A stretch of 64,000 nucleotides of DNA from Tilletiopsis washingtonensis (Eukaryota > Basidiomycota > Exobasidiomycetes > Entylomatales). Numbering within the stretch: the first letter of the stretch is position 1; the number at the start of each line of letters is the position of its first letter. The stretch spans positions 346,620 to 410,619 of the forward strand of contig NW_020312014.1 in NCBI RefSeq assembly GCF_003144115.1. Reading direction: 5' to 3'. The notes beneath the pieces were generated by a model, which saw only the letters and a program-made list of their open reading frames with translations, was not told where the DNA came from and searched no databases. The translations under genes and the position numbers were made by a program. Below are positions 32,529 through 42,435 of this stretch, one piece after another.

Positions 32529-32657
32529 CCGCCGACGACCCGCCGGCATGACGAGACAACACCAAGTCACCCCACACACACACATCTTTCATACCCCGCC
32601 ACAATTAGTTCACGACATCGGCGAAGAGTGACTGGTCACGACTCAATCAGGACGACA

Positions 32658-33200
32658 TTAGGCGCGAGCCAGGTTGCGGCGGCCGAGCGGCGCTGCTTTG
32701 AGCGCCACGGGATCGACGCGCACTGCGGACGACGGCTATCAGGGGATGCTGCTCGCGCTTCCACGTGGCGAAGACTCACGCTCGGCATTGACGACCTCGG
32801 CAGCCTCGACGGTGCCCGACAGGGCGCGCTGCGCCGTCTCTTGCATGCGGGCGCGGCGGGCGGCCGCCTCGGCGACGTCGCGGGCGTCGGGCGTGTAGTA
32901 GGTGATGCGGTTGCGCGGCTGCGAGGCCGGAGCAGCAGCCGGCTCGAGGAGCGAGCGGCGCGGCAGCTTCTCCTGCTCCTCCTCGTCCTGCGCGGCGCGA
33001 GCTTGCTTGCGCTCCGCGAGCGCGGCGTCGTTCTCGTCGTCGCGAGACGCAGCCTCGGCGGCGGTGGGACCGTCGTCGAGCTCCTTGGGCTCGGCGTGTG
33101 CGAAGACGAGGTCTTGCGTGCGCGGCACAGGTGCGGCGCGAGTCGGGCGTGCGGCGCCGAGCAGCAGCAGCAGCGCGGGCATGAGAGAGGTGATCTGCAT
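32658..33200 (-). CDS. small secreted protein of unknown function
   Basis: 161 residues in two exons. It opens with a clear signal peptide (MQITSLMPALLLLLGAARPT, likely cut after TRA before APVPRT). The mature part is charged, rich in Ala, Glu and Arg, with no cysteine pattern and no domain I recognise. Several dibasic sites (KLPRR, AARRARM, LGRRNL) could be cut by a Kex2-type protease. The C-terminal exon adds LRVDPVALKAAPLGRRNLAR. Candidates are a cell-wall or secreted propeptide, or an effector-like protein; none can be chosen. It lies on the same strand as the exchanger gene downstream of its stop, 388 bp apart. Confidence 0.7.
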
Positions 33201-33588
33201 GGCGGAGAGGTGCAGTGGGGGATGAGAGGCAAAGAGAGTGGAGTGTAAAGAAAGGCAGTCCGGCTGAGTGAAGCGAAGGGGGAGAGCAGGGTGAGATGCG
33301 ATGTGTGAGGCGAGCGAGAGGGACACGGTCTTGGGATGCGAGCTGCAGAGCGAGAGAGTCAAGGACCGGCCTGGGAGAGAGAGATGGATGTGAGGAGCTA
33401 GGATCTGGCACGGCTGCTCCGCCCTTCTTGAGGCGAGCGGGGGTTCATGGATCATGCGCCAGGTCCACACTGTGAGGCGCAGGCCCCGCTTTGCGGCACG
33501 CGGCGCCCTGATCAGGGGCAACAATAAGGTGACGGCGCAGCGTGGGCGTAAGTCAGACACATAAATTGCTTCTCCGGCGTTCCTCCTG
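33201..33588. other. spacer between secreted-protein gene and exchanger
   Basis: 388 nt holding the secreted-protein promoter and the exchanger 3' end. The stretch after 33200 is purine-rich on the plus strand (GAGAG and GAGCGAGAG runs), that is CT-rich in the leader of the minus-strand gene. No gene is seen. Confidence 0.4.
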
Positions 33589-35156
33589 TCAGTGCGCCAC
33601 ACCTCGGCTCCAGACGACGACCTCGCAGACGAGGTAGGCGGCGTAGCTGGCGAATAGCACGGCGCCAAAGGCGCGCGAGGCGCGCGTGTGCACGATGGCC
33701 ATGAGCAGGCCGCTAGCGATGAGCAGCGCGAGCAGGTCGCGCGCGTGCACGGCGCCCGCCGAGACGTGGCCGCCGCGCATGGCCGCCAGCTCGCCGGCCG
33801 ACTCGCTCGGGTAGGCCGGCGAGGGGAAGACGAGCACGACGCCGAGGCAGCCGCCGAGCAGGAAGATGTTGGCGCCGGCGGCCGCGGCAGCCAGCACGTC
33901 TATCCGGCCCAGCTTGCCAGCGACGAGGCCGAGCAGCGCCTCGGGCAGCGTTGTGGCGAGCGAGAGCAGCGTCAGGCCGGCGAGCGTGTCGCCGAGGCGC
34001 AGCAGGTCGCCGAGCTGCGACACGGCGCGCGAGACGATGAAGCTCGAGAGGCACAGCAGCAGCAGCGAGAAGAGCAGCCGCGCGATGTGCGAGAAGATCG
34101 AGACGCGCGGACGGGCGCGCACACGCGCCAGCAGCGGTGTGGTGGGGTTGACGGCGCTGCCCGAGGCGGCCGCAGCCAGGCCCGGCGGCACGAAGGAGTG
34201 CTCGCTGCGGTCGTCGTCGCTGTCGGCATCCGAGCCGGCCGAGTCGCTGTCGCTGTCGGCGTCGCTGTCCTCGGGCGCATCGAGCGCGCCGCGGTAGATG
34301 GCGCGCGCCGTGATGCCGACGTAGGCGACAAAGACGGCGATGAGCGCGCCGCCGATGATCTGCTGCTGGCCCTGCAGCACGTGCGTCCACTTCTGCGGCA
34401 CCGCCGGCGCCACGCCGAGGAAGGCGCCGAGTACGCCGACGACAAGCAGCGTGAGCACAAACTGCACGCGCGTGTAGACGCGCGCCGAGTGCGAGAAGAC
34501 GCGCGGCAGGCGCGAGCGCGGCAGGCACAGCAGGCCGAGCGAGAAGCCGATGCCGATGTTGGCCAGCGCCGAGCCGAGAATGTTGCCGAGTGCCAGCGCC
34601 GGGCGGTGCTGGATGAGCGAGGCGATGACGATCGCGAGCTGGACAGGAGGGTCAGTCCATGCGGGACGCAGCGATCAGCGAGCTTGCTACGCAGGCGTGA
34701 TGGCAAACGGTCCTGACGCAATAGCATAGCAAGTGGAGCAAGAGCATAGCAAGTGGAGCCAGAGCATAGCAAGCGGAGCAAGAGCTCGCACGCTCACGGC
34801 TGCCACTCCTTCGTCCAGCGGCCCGCCCGGCGTAAGTATAACCGCTCAGAGGCGGCCTGCGCGAAGAGAGGCGCCCCGACTACCTTCACCCTGCCACCCG
34901 CAGCTGCACGCCCGCATTACAGACGCATCTCACGTGCACTCACCTCCTCCCACTCGGCACCGGCCGTGAGCAGCGCGACGAGCGCCTCGTCGACCTTGGC
35001 GCGGCGCGCGACGGCGGCCAGCGCACGCAGCAGGCCCTCGGCCGAGTGTGCCAGCGTCACGACGCCGCACACGAGCACGCCGATGGGAAAGACGAGGGCG
35101 GCGGCGAGTGCGCCGGCATTGCTGCTGCTGCGGTGCGGCAGCGGGTGGGGCGCCAT
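33589..35156 (-). CDS. cation/calcium exchanger family membrane protein
   Basis: 420 residues in two exons, about ten hydrophobic segments. Two exchanger repeats are visible: alpha-1 (LTAGAEWEELAIVIASL, then LALGNILGSALANIG) and alpha-2 (LATTLPEALLGLVAGKLG, then AAGANIFLLGG). Each keeps the acidic residue and the G-x-x-x-N-type motif used to bind cations. Between the halves lies a Ser/Asp-rich loop (EDSDADSDSDSAGSDADSDD), which may bind calcium. This fits the CaCA superfamily in vacuolar or other internal membranes; the ion pair is not certain. The single intron (34639-34943) is 305 nt and carries a minisatellite. It starts at 35156, 1.3 kb divergent from HSP70. Confidence 0.82.
34723..34782. 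repeat. three-copy 20-bp minisatellite inside exchanger intron
   Basis: Three head-to-tail copies of AGCATAGCAAGTGGAGCAAG with one or two changes in copies 2 and 3. It lies within the 305-nt intron, not in coding sequence. Confidence 0.9.
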
Positions 35157-36449
35157 GGCTTGCGGCGGTGGGTGCGGATGGAGACGGGAGCGCAGGTGCA
35201 GCGAGCACAAGGTGGAGCCACGCGAGGCTGCGCAGCGCACGTCGCCCCACGCCGCGCCCGGCGCGTCAGGGTGCATCCGCCTTACGTAATGACGGGCCGG
35301 CCGGCTGCCACAGCGAGTCCTTTCTGCTGTACTTCCACTCTCACCTCCGAGTCCAGTGATGACGAGGTAGAAGATGTGCAGGTGAGCAAAGAGTGGCTCG
35401 CAGATTGCAGGCCCTGCGGCAATCGTCGGTGCTGGTGATGAGGAGAAGAGACGGGAATGGGAGTTAGGCAGCACGGCCATTTCGGCATCTGCCTCGTCAC
35501 CGCACACGGCCATCTCTTCCTCAGCGAGAAGCGAGAAGATGGCCTGGGGCAGCTTCTACAGTACTGCTGCATTTTGAGGCCCATGCATAAACAGTCCGCT
35601 GCCCGCGAGGCGCCCTTGGGCTCACTGCAGCAGCGTCAAGAGCAAGAAGAAGGGGGGGGCGGCATGGCACCTCCACCCAACGCCTGAGCGTGGGAACGTC
35701 GAGCCGCGCGGCTCTGCAGCGCCCTCAGCCTAGCCATCCGCCGCCTCTGCTCGCCCGTGAGGCCGCAGTTGCAGGTGCGAGCTGAGGGCTGGCTACTAGA
35801 CTGCTGTCAGAGCACCTCTCGCAGCCTCACCGTGCATCCTGCGTCGCCCCTTGACCAGCTCGGCGACAAGACGTGCGAACGGCGCGCAGGAGCCGCGGGG
35901 TGTCCTCCGGCTGCGCAGTCAAGCTCATCAGCCACTCTGCCTTTCTCACACCTCAGCGCCGTCACCTCGCAACGGCTGCGGCACGGTCCGACGCTCTCTG
36001 CCGGTCTCCGGCAGTGCCGCCCTCGACTGCTTTGCCAGATGCAGGCGCAGCGAGGCGGCGCTGGACTCGTCGAGGCGCTTCTCGCGTCTGCGCGAAGGCT
36101 CGCGGTGGCGAGCGCCGCGCGGCCGGGCCGAGAAAATTCAGCAGGCGGCGCGACGCGGCGCCGAGTGGAAGCTTCGCATCCACGCTGCAGGCGCGCGTAA
36201 TGGCGCGCACACTGCTCGCGTGCCGTGCTTCCACCGGCGACGATCGCCGTCTGTGCGCAGGCGGCGCACGACGCTCAAGACGGCGGCGGCCGGACGTCCT
36301 TCGCGCTCGACAACACATCCACTTCTCGCACACCACCCCCACCAGCAGCGCCTCTCACTCCTCACGCCTGCATCACACACACACACATCGCATTCGCTCT
36401 CGCGCATCCCATACCCTGATCACATAGAGCCCCACACCTAATCGCCATC
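35157..36449. promoter_or_regulatory. divergent intergenic region upstream of HSP70
   Basis: 1,293 nt, the largest gap before the right end. It contains a G-tract near 35655 and no convincing gene; open frames are chance frames. The HSP70 side ends in CACACACACA and a pyrimidine-rich leader. Two GAAnnTTC heat-shock-type elements lie 280-320 bp before the HSP70 ATG. Confidence 0.45.
36132..36175. promoter_or_regulatory. candidate heat-shock elements
   Basis: GAAAATTC (36132-36139) and GAAGCTTC (36168-36175) each contain inverted GAA/TTC units spaced by two bases, the core of HSF sites. Full elements need three units, so this is only a candidate for heat induction of HSP70. Confidence 0.35.
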
Positions 36450-38487
36450 ATGACCAAGGCCGTCGGTGAGCAGCGCCGCGCCCACGCCGCCACCGCGCAT
36501 CTGCTGACCCTCACGCAGGTATCGATCTCGGCACGACGTACTCGTGCGTCGCCGTCTGGCAGAACGACCGCGTCGAGGTCATTGCCAACGACCAGGGCAA
36601 CCGCACGACGCCGTCGTACGTCGCCTTCACCGACTCGGAGCGCCTCATCGGCGATGCCGCCAAGAACCAGGTGGCGATGAACCCGCACAACACCGTCTTC
36701 GACGCCAAGCGCCTCATCGGCCGCAAGTTCGACGACGCCGAGGTGCAGAGCGACGCCAAGCACTGGCCGTTCAAGATCGTGAGCAAGGACGGCAAGCCGA
36801 ACATCACCATCGAGTACAAGGGCGAGGAGAAGACGTTCACGCCCGAGGAGATCTCGTCGATGGTGCTGCTCAAGATGCGCGAGACGGCCGAGGCGTACCT
36901 CGGTGGCACCGTCAAGGACGCCGTGGTGACGGTGCCCGCCTACTTCAACGACTCGCAGCGCCAGGCCACCAAGGACGCCGGTGTCATCTCGGGCCTCAAC
37001 GTCATGCGCATCATCAACGAGCCGACGGCCGCCGCCATCGCGTACGGCCTCGACAAGAAGGGCGAGGGCGAGAAGAACGTGCTGATCTTCGACCTCGGCG
37101 GCGGCACCTTCGACGTGTCGCTGCTGACCATCGAGGAGGGTATCTTCGAGGTCAAGGCCACTGCGGGCGACACCCACCTCGGCGGCGAGGACTTCGACAA
37201 CCGCCTCGTGACGCACTTCGTGCAGGAGTTCAAGCGCAAGAACAAGAAGGACCTGACGACGAACGCACGCGCGCTCCGCCGTCTGCGCACGGCGTGCGAG
37301 CGCGCTAAGCGCACGCTCTCGTCGGCCGCCCAGACGAGCATCGAGATCGACTCGCTCTTCGAGGGCGTCGACTTCTACACGTCGATCACGCGCGCGCGCT
37401 TCGAGGAGCTGTGCGGCGACCTCTTCTCGCACACCATCGAGCCCGTCGAGAAGGTGCTGCGCGACTCGAAGATCGACAAGGCGAGCGTCAACGAGATCGT
37501 GCTCGTCGGCGGTTCGACGCGTATCCCGCGTGTGCAGAAGCTGCTCCGCGACTTCTTCAACGGCCGCGAGCCCAACAAGTCGATCAACCCCGACGAGGCC
37601 GTCGCGTACGGCGCCGCCGTGCAGGCCGCCATTCTCTCCGGCGACACGTCGGAGAAGACGCAGGACCTGCTCCTTCTCGACGTCGCGCCGCTGTCGATGG
37701 GCATTGAGACGGCCGGTGGTGTCTTCACGGCGCTGATCAAGCGCAACACGACGGTGCCCACCAAGAAGTCCGAGGTCTTCTCGACGTACGCCGACAACCA
37801 GCCCGGCGTGCTCATCCAGGTCTACGAGGGCGAGCGGTGAGTCTTTGATGGAGTGCAGATGCGCAGCCGACGCGATGCTCACACCTCCTCCCCAGTGCCC
37901 GCACGAAGGACAACAACCTGCTCGGCAAGTTCGAGCTCTCCGGCATCCCGCCGGCGCCGCGCGGCGTGCCGCAGATCGAGGTCACCTTCGACGTCGACGC
38001 CAACGCCATTCTCAACGTGTCGGCGTCCGACAAGTCGTCGGGCAAGGCCGAGAAGATCACCATCACCAACGACAAGGGCCGTCTGTCGAAGGACGACATC
38101 GAGCGCATGGTCTCCGACGCCGAGAAGTACGCCGAGGAGGACAAGAAGGAGGTTGACCGCATCGCTGCGCGCAACAACTTCGAGTCGTTCGCCTTCCGCA
38201 CGAAAAACAGCCTCAACGAGGAGGCCATCGCGTCGAAGATCTCGGCCGAGGACAAGGAGAAGGTCACCAAGGCCGTCGACTCTGCCATTGAGTTCCTCGA
38301 GAGCTCGCAGAGCGCGTCCAAGGAGGAGTACGACGAGCGCCAGAAGGAGCTCGAGAGCGTCACCAGCCCCATCTTCTCGGCACTCTACGGCCAGGCCGGC
38401 GGCGCACCCGGCGGCGCTCCGGGCGGCATGCCCGGCGGCGCACCCGGTGCCGGCGCCTCGGAGCCGTCGGTGGAGGAGCTCGACTAA
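36450..38487 (+). CDS. SSA1: cytosolic HSP70 chaperone, Ssa type
   Basis: About 640 residues in three exons; the first codes only MTKAV before a 54-nt intron. The ATPase domain has [41 protein letters not shown] and [16 protein letters not shown]. The substrate domain and helical lid follow, then a [10 protein letters not shown] tail. Length and motifs are those of cytosolic Ssa/HSC70 proteins; no signal peptide or mitochondrial presequence. The last four residues are EELD, where cytosolic HSP70s nearly always end EEVD, the docking motif for TPR co-chaperones. Expected regulation is by heat-shock factor. Confidence 0.96.
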
Positions 38488-39021
38488 GCAGTGACTCGGC
38501 ATTCGATTCCGTCTTGTAGAGGGCCTGACTTTTTTGTGACAATATCATGATCTCCGCACACACCATCTCGCCTGAGCCTCGTCGCCGTGCTGAGCAGTGC
38601 GAGGAGAGGGCATTGAGCGGCGGGGTCGAGAAGCATGCCTGATGCATTCTCCTGCGCCACTTCCTGGCTAGCCTCTCAAGGCGCTGAATAGCCCGTTTGC
38701 GCCTGTGAACGGACACTGAGCACCTTCGACATTCGCTGGTGGCCCGTCGATGCCTCGTTCGCTCGATTGATGCTGGCGTGGATCAAGAGGGGTCGAGAGG
38801 GAGGCGCGGCGGCGGCGCGGCGCAGCGCACCGCACGGGAGCGGCCGGGCCAGCGCGGCACGTGCCGCGGCACTGCGCCCATCGCAGATGCGCCTCGTGCG
38901 GCTGGCTGTGTGCGTGCCTGCGCCGCTGCGCCCGCGGGAAGCCGGACAGCGAATCGGCAACACTCGCGGCGCCGTCAGCCTCACCTTCCTTTCCCACCAT
39001 ACCCTCTCCCGCCGCTGCACC
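38488..39021. other. intergenic region HSP70 / QCR10
   Basis: 534 nt with the HSP70 3' end and the QCR10 promoter. It has an early T-rich run (CTTTTTTGTGAC) that may serve in 3' end formation. No other feature. Confidence 0.4.
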
Positions 39022-39600
39022 ATGATCCCCACGCTCGCCGTCCGTGCCGCTCTCCGCGCCTCGGCGCCGGCCCGTGCGCCCGTCAAGCCCGTGTTCCAGC
39101 CGCACGTTGCGCGCTTCTCGGTGGAGAACTGCGTCAAGTGAGTGCTGCCCAGCAGTAGGGATAGCACAGCCAAAGCGTTAGCCACGATGGCCACACAGAT
39201 GCAGCGCACCGGCCGAGCAGCGGTGCTGCAAAGCAGAGCGTTGGACGACATGTGTCCTGCTTGCGAGTTGAGGCCCCTCAAGCTGACACGCGTCCGCGCA
39301 GGTGGATCCCGTCGCTCGCCTTCTGGGGTGTCGGCGCCGGCGGTGCCGCCACGCTCTTCCTGAGCGGCGTGCCGCTCTTCCAGGAGGACGTGCTGAAGAA
39401 GTTCCCGATCCTCAGGTGCGTCTGAGGCTGTGCACTGACCTGCGAGAGGGTTACAGCGCTGATCTGGACTCTGTCTGCTCTTGCGCACCCACCAACAGCG
39501 ACTTCTACGCCGGTGCGTCGCCTGCCTGTGCCTCGTCACGCTCACCGCTGACGCGCTCGTGCTTGCAGACAAGACGCCGGACTCCGACAAGCCCTTCTAA
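39022..39600 (+). CDS. QCR10: complex III subunit 10 (QCR10-like)
   Basis: 91 residues in four exons (39022-39137, 39302-39415, 39499-39512, 39569-39600; 276 nt). The first part (MIPTLAVRAALRASAPARAP) looks like a mitochondrial presequence. A single membrane helix follows: WIPSLAFWGVGAGGAATLFL, then SGVPLFQEDVLKKFPIL and DKTPDSDKPF. The pattern matches yeast Qcr10, which has a W-G membrane segment, KFQDTLYKKIPLL and a DHTPPEDKP end. Qcr10 is a small accessory subunit next to the Rieske protein in the cytochrome bc1 complex. The third exon is 14 nt. Confidence 0.8.
39499..39512 (+). other. QCR10: 14-nt microexon of QCR10
   Basis: Bases for part of SDFYAD between ACCAACAG and GTGCGT. The two sides are phase 2 and phase 1, so it is required to reach the conserved DKTPDSDKP end. 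Confidence 0.75.
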
Positions 39601-39907
39601 AGGCAAGGATGGAGGAGGATACCGGCGGGAAGGGACTAGATGCGGAGGGAGCTCAGGGGATCTGTGCTCGAGCAGCACAGCAATGCCAGCTGCTGAACGC
39701 GACACGGTACGCGAGACAGGTGCGAGGCAGAAGAAGCGGGAGATGCAGGACAGACAGGAGCGCTGGGTGAAGCGGAAGCGCAGGACAAGCACGGCCCTCT
39801 GCGCTCCTTTGACGACGGGATGACTGCGCGAGCGGCTGCGCCTCGACAGACCAGAGCAGAGTGGCCGCCCCCTTGGAAGCCGTCGACAGTGTTGTGCAGG
39901 TATGTCA
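39601..39907. other. convergent 3' intergenic region
   Basis: 307 nt between QCR10 (+) and the polymerase delta subunit gene (-). No gene or RNA recognised. Confidence 0.4.
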
Positions 39908-41787
39908 TCACAGCTGCAGGTCCAGCTGGACGCAGCGCACCTCGAGCGTGCTGGTGTGCACGAGCACGACGGTGCCCGTCTCGCGGAAGCTGGGCAGCAG
40001 CACGACGCGGGTATCATGGCCCTCGGCATCTGGACGGGAAGCGACGTCAGCGTGAGGCGTGGGCACGATATGCACAGAGCGACGAACGGGAGACGAGGCT
40101 GGTCTGGAAGCTCGGCTGGTCGCCGATAAAGTAGATGTGCGGCGCTGCCTCGATGAGGAACGGGTCGCGGTCGGTGAATGGGAAGCACCCTGTTGCGCCG
40201 CAACGTCAGCATCATGAGCAAGCGCGCGCGAGGCAGCGGTACTCACACAGCGTGTCGGGCGCTGTCGGCGCGACGTGGCCCCACTCGAGCGTGCGCTCGG
40301 CCATCCGCAGCCGGTCGCTCTCCTCAGCCTGCTCGACGTACTTGAACAGGTCGTTGACGTTCTGCCCGGCGGTGCCGAGCAGTCTGGAGCCAGGCGTGAG
40401 CGATGCGGTCTGTACAGCATGCGTGATGCGACTCACGTGCAGCCGCCGACGCCGCACCACGCCGGGTTCGTCTCGCGGTGCAGGCCGCTCCATCGTGAGG
40501 CGCGCGGCAGCAGCGCGGAATGCAGAGCCTGCTGAGGCAGCGAGAGCGAGGCCGGGTCGTTGGGCCCGGGCAGGATGAAGACGTCCATGGCGCTCGCGAG
40601 CTCGGCGAGGAGTGCGTCGAGGGCAGTGGTAGAGATGACGCGGGCTTTGCCCTGCAGCAGCATGGCGAGCACTTCAGCATGTGCCTGCAAGATCGCCGGC
40701 TCTGCGCGACTCACAGCCTTGTTCTCGACGGTCTTCGGCGCTGCCGGTGCCGCGCACGAGTTGCCAGCAATGACGAGTGCGCTCACTTGAGACGCAAGCT
40801 CGCGTTCCTGGACGAGGTCTGGTGAGACGGCGGCCTTGCTGCAAAGTTCAAGGCCCACTCACCTCCTCATCGCCAATCTCGCCGCGCAGCCACTCGGCGA
40901 GCATCTCGCCCCGCAGCGCGTTCGTCGTCCAGTCCTCGCCGATCTCCTCCTGCCCGGTGCCATCGCCCACCTCGAGGCCAGACACGAGGGCGACCCAGCC
41001 GCCGGCCTCGGGCCCCTCGCTGCTGCTGCCAGCCTCTGTCTTCACCTTGTCTGCCGAGCTTGTGCTCGGGCCTGCAGTCGGCGGAGGCAGGCCGGGAAAA
41101 ATGACATCGGCCACGTCAAAGTCCCCGGCTCGCGTCTCGGTGCCGAGCACGGCGCACACGATGCCTGAGTGGGAGGCGCCTCAGTCGCGCACCCAAGAAG
41201 AGACCTGCTGGAAGCACTGACCTGTGACGAGCATCGCACGCCATTCGCCATCGCCCACAAGCCGCACCCGTCCACTCTCGTCCTCCAGGAACACCTCGTC
41301 GGTCGCAGCATCGGCGTACGTTGTCCGCGTAGGCATGGGCGGCAGGTATTGCTGCACCAGGAAGCGTGAGCACCAGGACTAGACAGGCACACCCATCTGC
41401 AGCACGCACCTCGCGCGTGAGGTCCTCGAGCACGTCGGGCTTGAGGCGCATGTTGCAGTACACGACGCCGCACACGGCCACCATCTGGCCCGGGCGGATG
41501 TCGAGGAGGCGCTCGAGCATGTGCGCGCCGGCCGCCGAGCCCTCGCCCTCGTCGTCGGCGTCATCCTTGCGCTTGCTCGTGCTCTTGCTCTTGCCCTCTG
41601 CGGCGCCGCTGCCGAGGCGCCAGCCCTGCGTGGCGCGCTTGCGCAGGCGGCCGTTGGCGTGGGCGAGGCGGCGCAGGCGGAAGTGGTAGAGGGCGGCGTA
41701 CTGGCGCGCATACACGCGCGCCTTGAGCGGCAGCGTGAGCGGCGCCGAGAGCGCCGGCAGGGGCGTGTGCGCCGAGGTGCGTGACAT
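39908..41787 (-). CDS. POL31: DNA polymerase delta subunit 2 (Pol31/Cdc1)
   Basis: Regulatory B-subunit of replicative polymerase delta, about 490 residues in several exons. The OB-fold part has ARVYARQYAALYHFRLRRLA, LLDIRPGQMVAVCGVVYCNM, DEVFLEDESGRVRLVGD and MLVTGIVCAVLG. The inactive calcineurin-like phosphoesterase part has VSALVIAGNSCA, MDVFILPGPNDPASLSLPQQ, LHRETNPAWCGVGG, LLGTAGQNVNDLFKY and EWGHVAPTAPDTLGCFPF. The end gives VVLLPSFRETGTVVLVHT and VRCVQLDLQL. All match the POLD2 family. The linker between RVRLVGD and the phosphoesterase part is enlarged and Ser/Gly-rich. ATG at 41787 gives MSRTSAHTPLPALS. Confidence 0.93.
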
Positions 41788-42435
41788 GGCGGGGCTGCGG
41801 TGAGGGTAGAGAGGCAGACGCTGTGGAGGCGAGGGTGCAGCGCATCGAGCATCGCTCGAGCCCAACAGCGAACGCGTCGCGCGCAGGTACAGCAACGCGC
41901 ACCGCGGAATTGACAGCGCCAGCGTGGGAACACTCTTGGCTGGCAGACCGGGCAGCGCGCGCGTGCGACTCCCCGCCAGCCGTCGCTCAGAGAAGCGGAC
42001 TGCCACGTCTTGCGCTGCGGCGCACGGCCAGCGCCAGCACAGCCAGCAGCAGCGAGAGGGGCAGCATCAGCCGGCGACCTCCGTAGCAAGGCGAAGGCGA
42101 GGCATATCGCCCGGACCCGATGTCGGTCGCAACGGAGCGGTTGGAGCGAGCTGTCTCTGGTGCGAGACAGGCGCTCGCGGCTCGCTCTGCTCTTGCTTCT
42201 GAAGTCGTGCGACAGGGTGACATCGATGTCCGGCGCACGGTCGGAGCCGGCTCGTGATCGCGGAGGGCCAGCATACGGAGCCAGCTGCCGAGATAGGCGG
42301 CACCCTTGCCTACGCGGCGCAGGCCTGATGGTTCGTATTTTCATGCCAAACAGAGACACAGCTCGCGGCGACGAAGAGGCATCGAGGCTCGGCAGCGGGC
42401 TCGGGCCTTACCGCTGACGGAGGGGACGGACGCGC
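41788..42435. promoter_or_regulatory. divergent region POL31 / NOT1
   Basis: About 650 nt upstream of both genes. No recognised gene. It is the place to look for the missing NOT1 start codon and leader. Confidence 0.35.
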
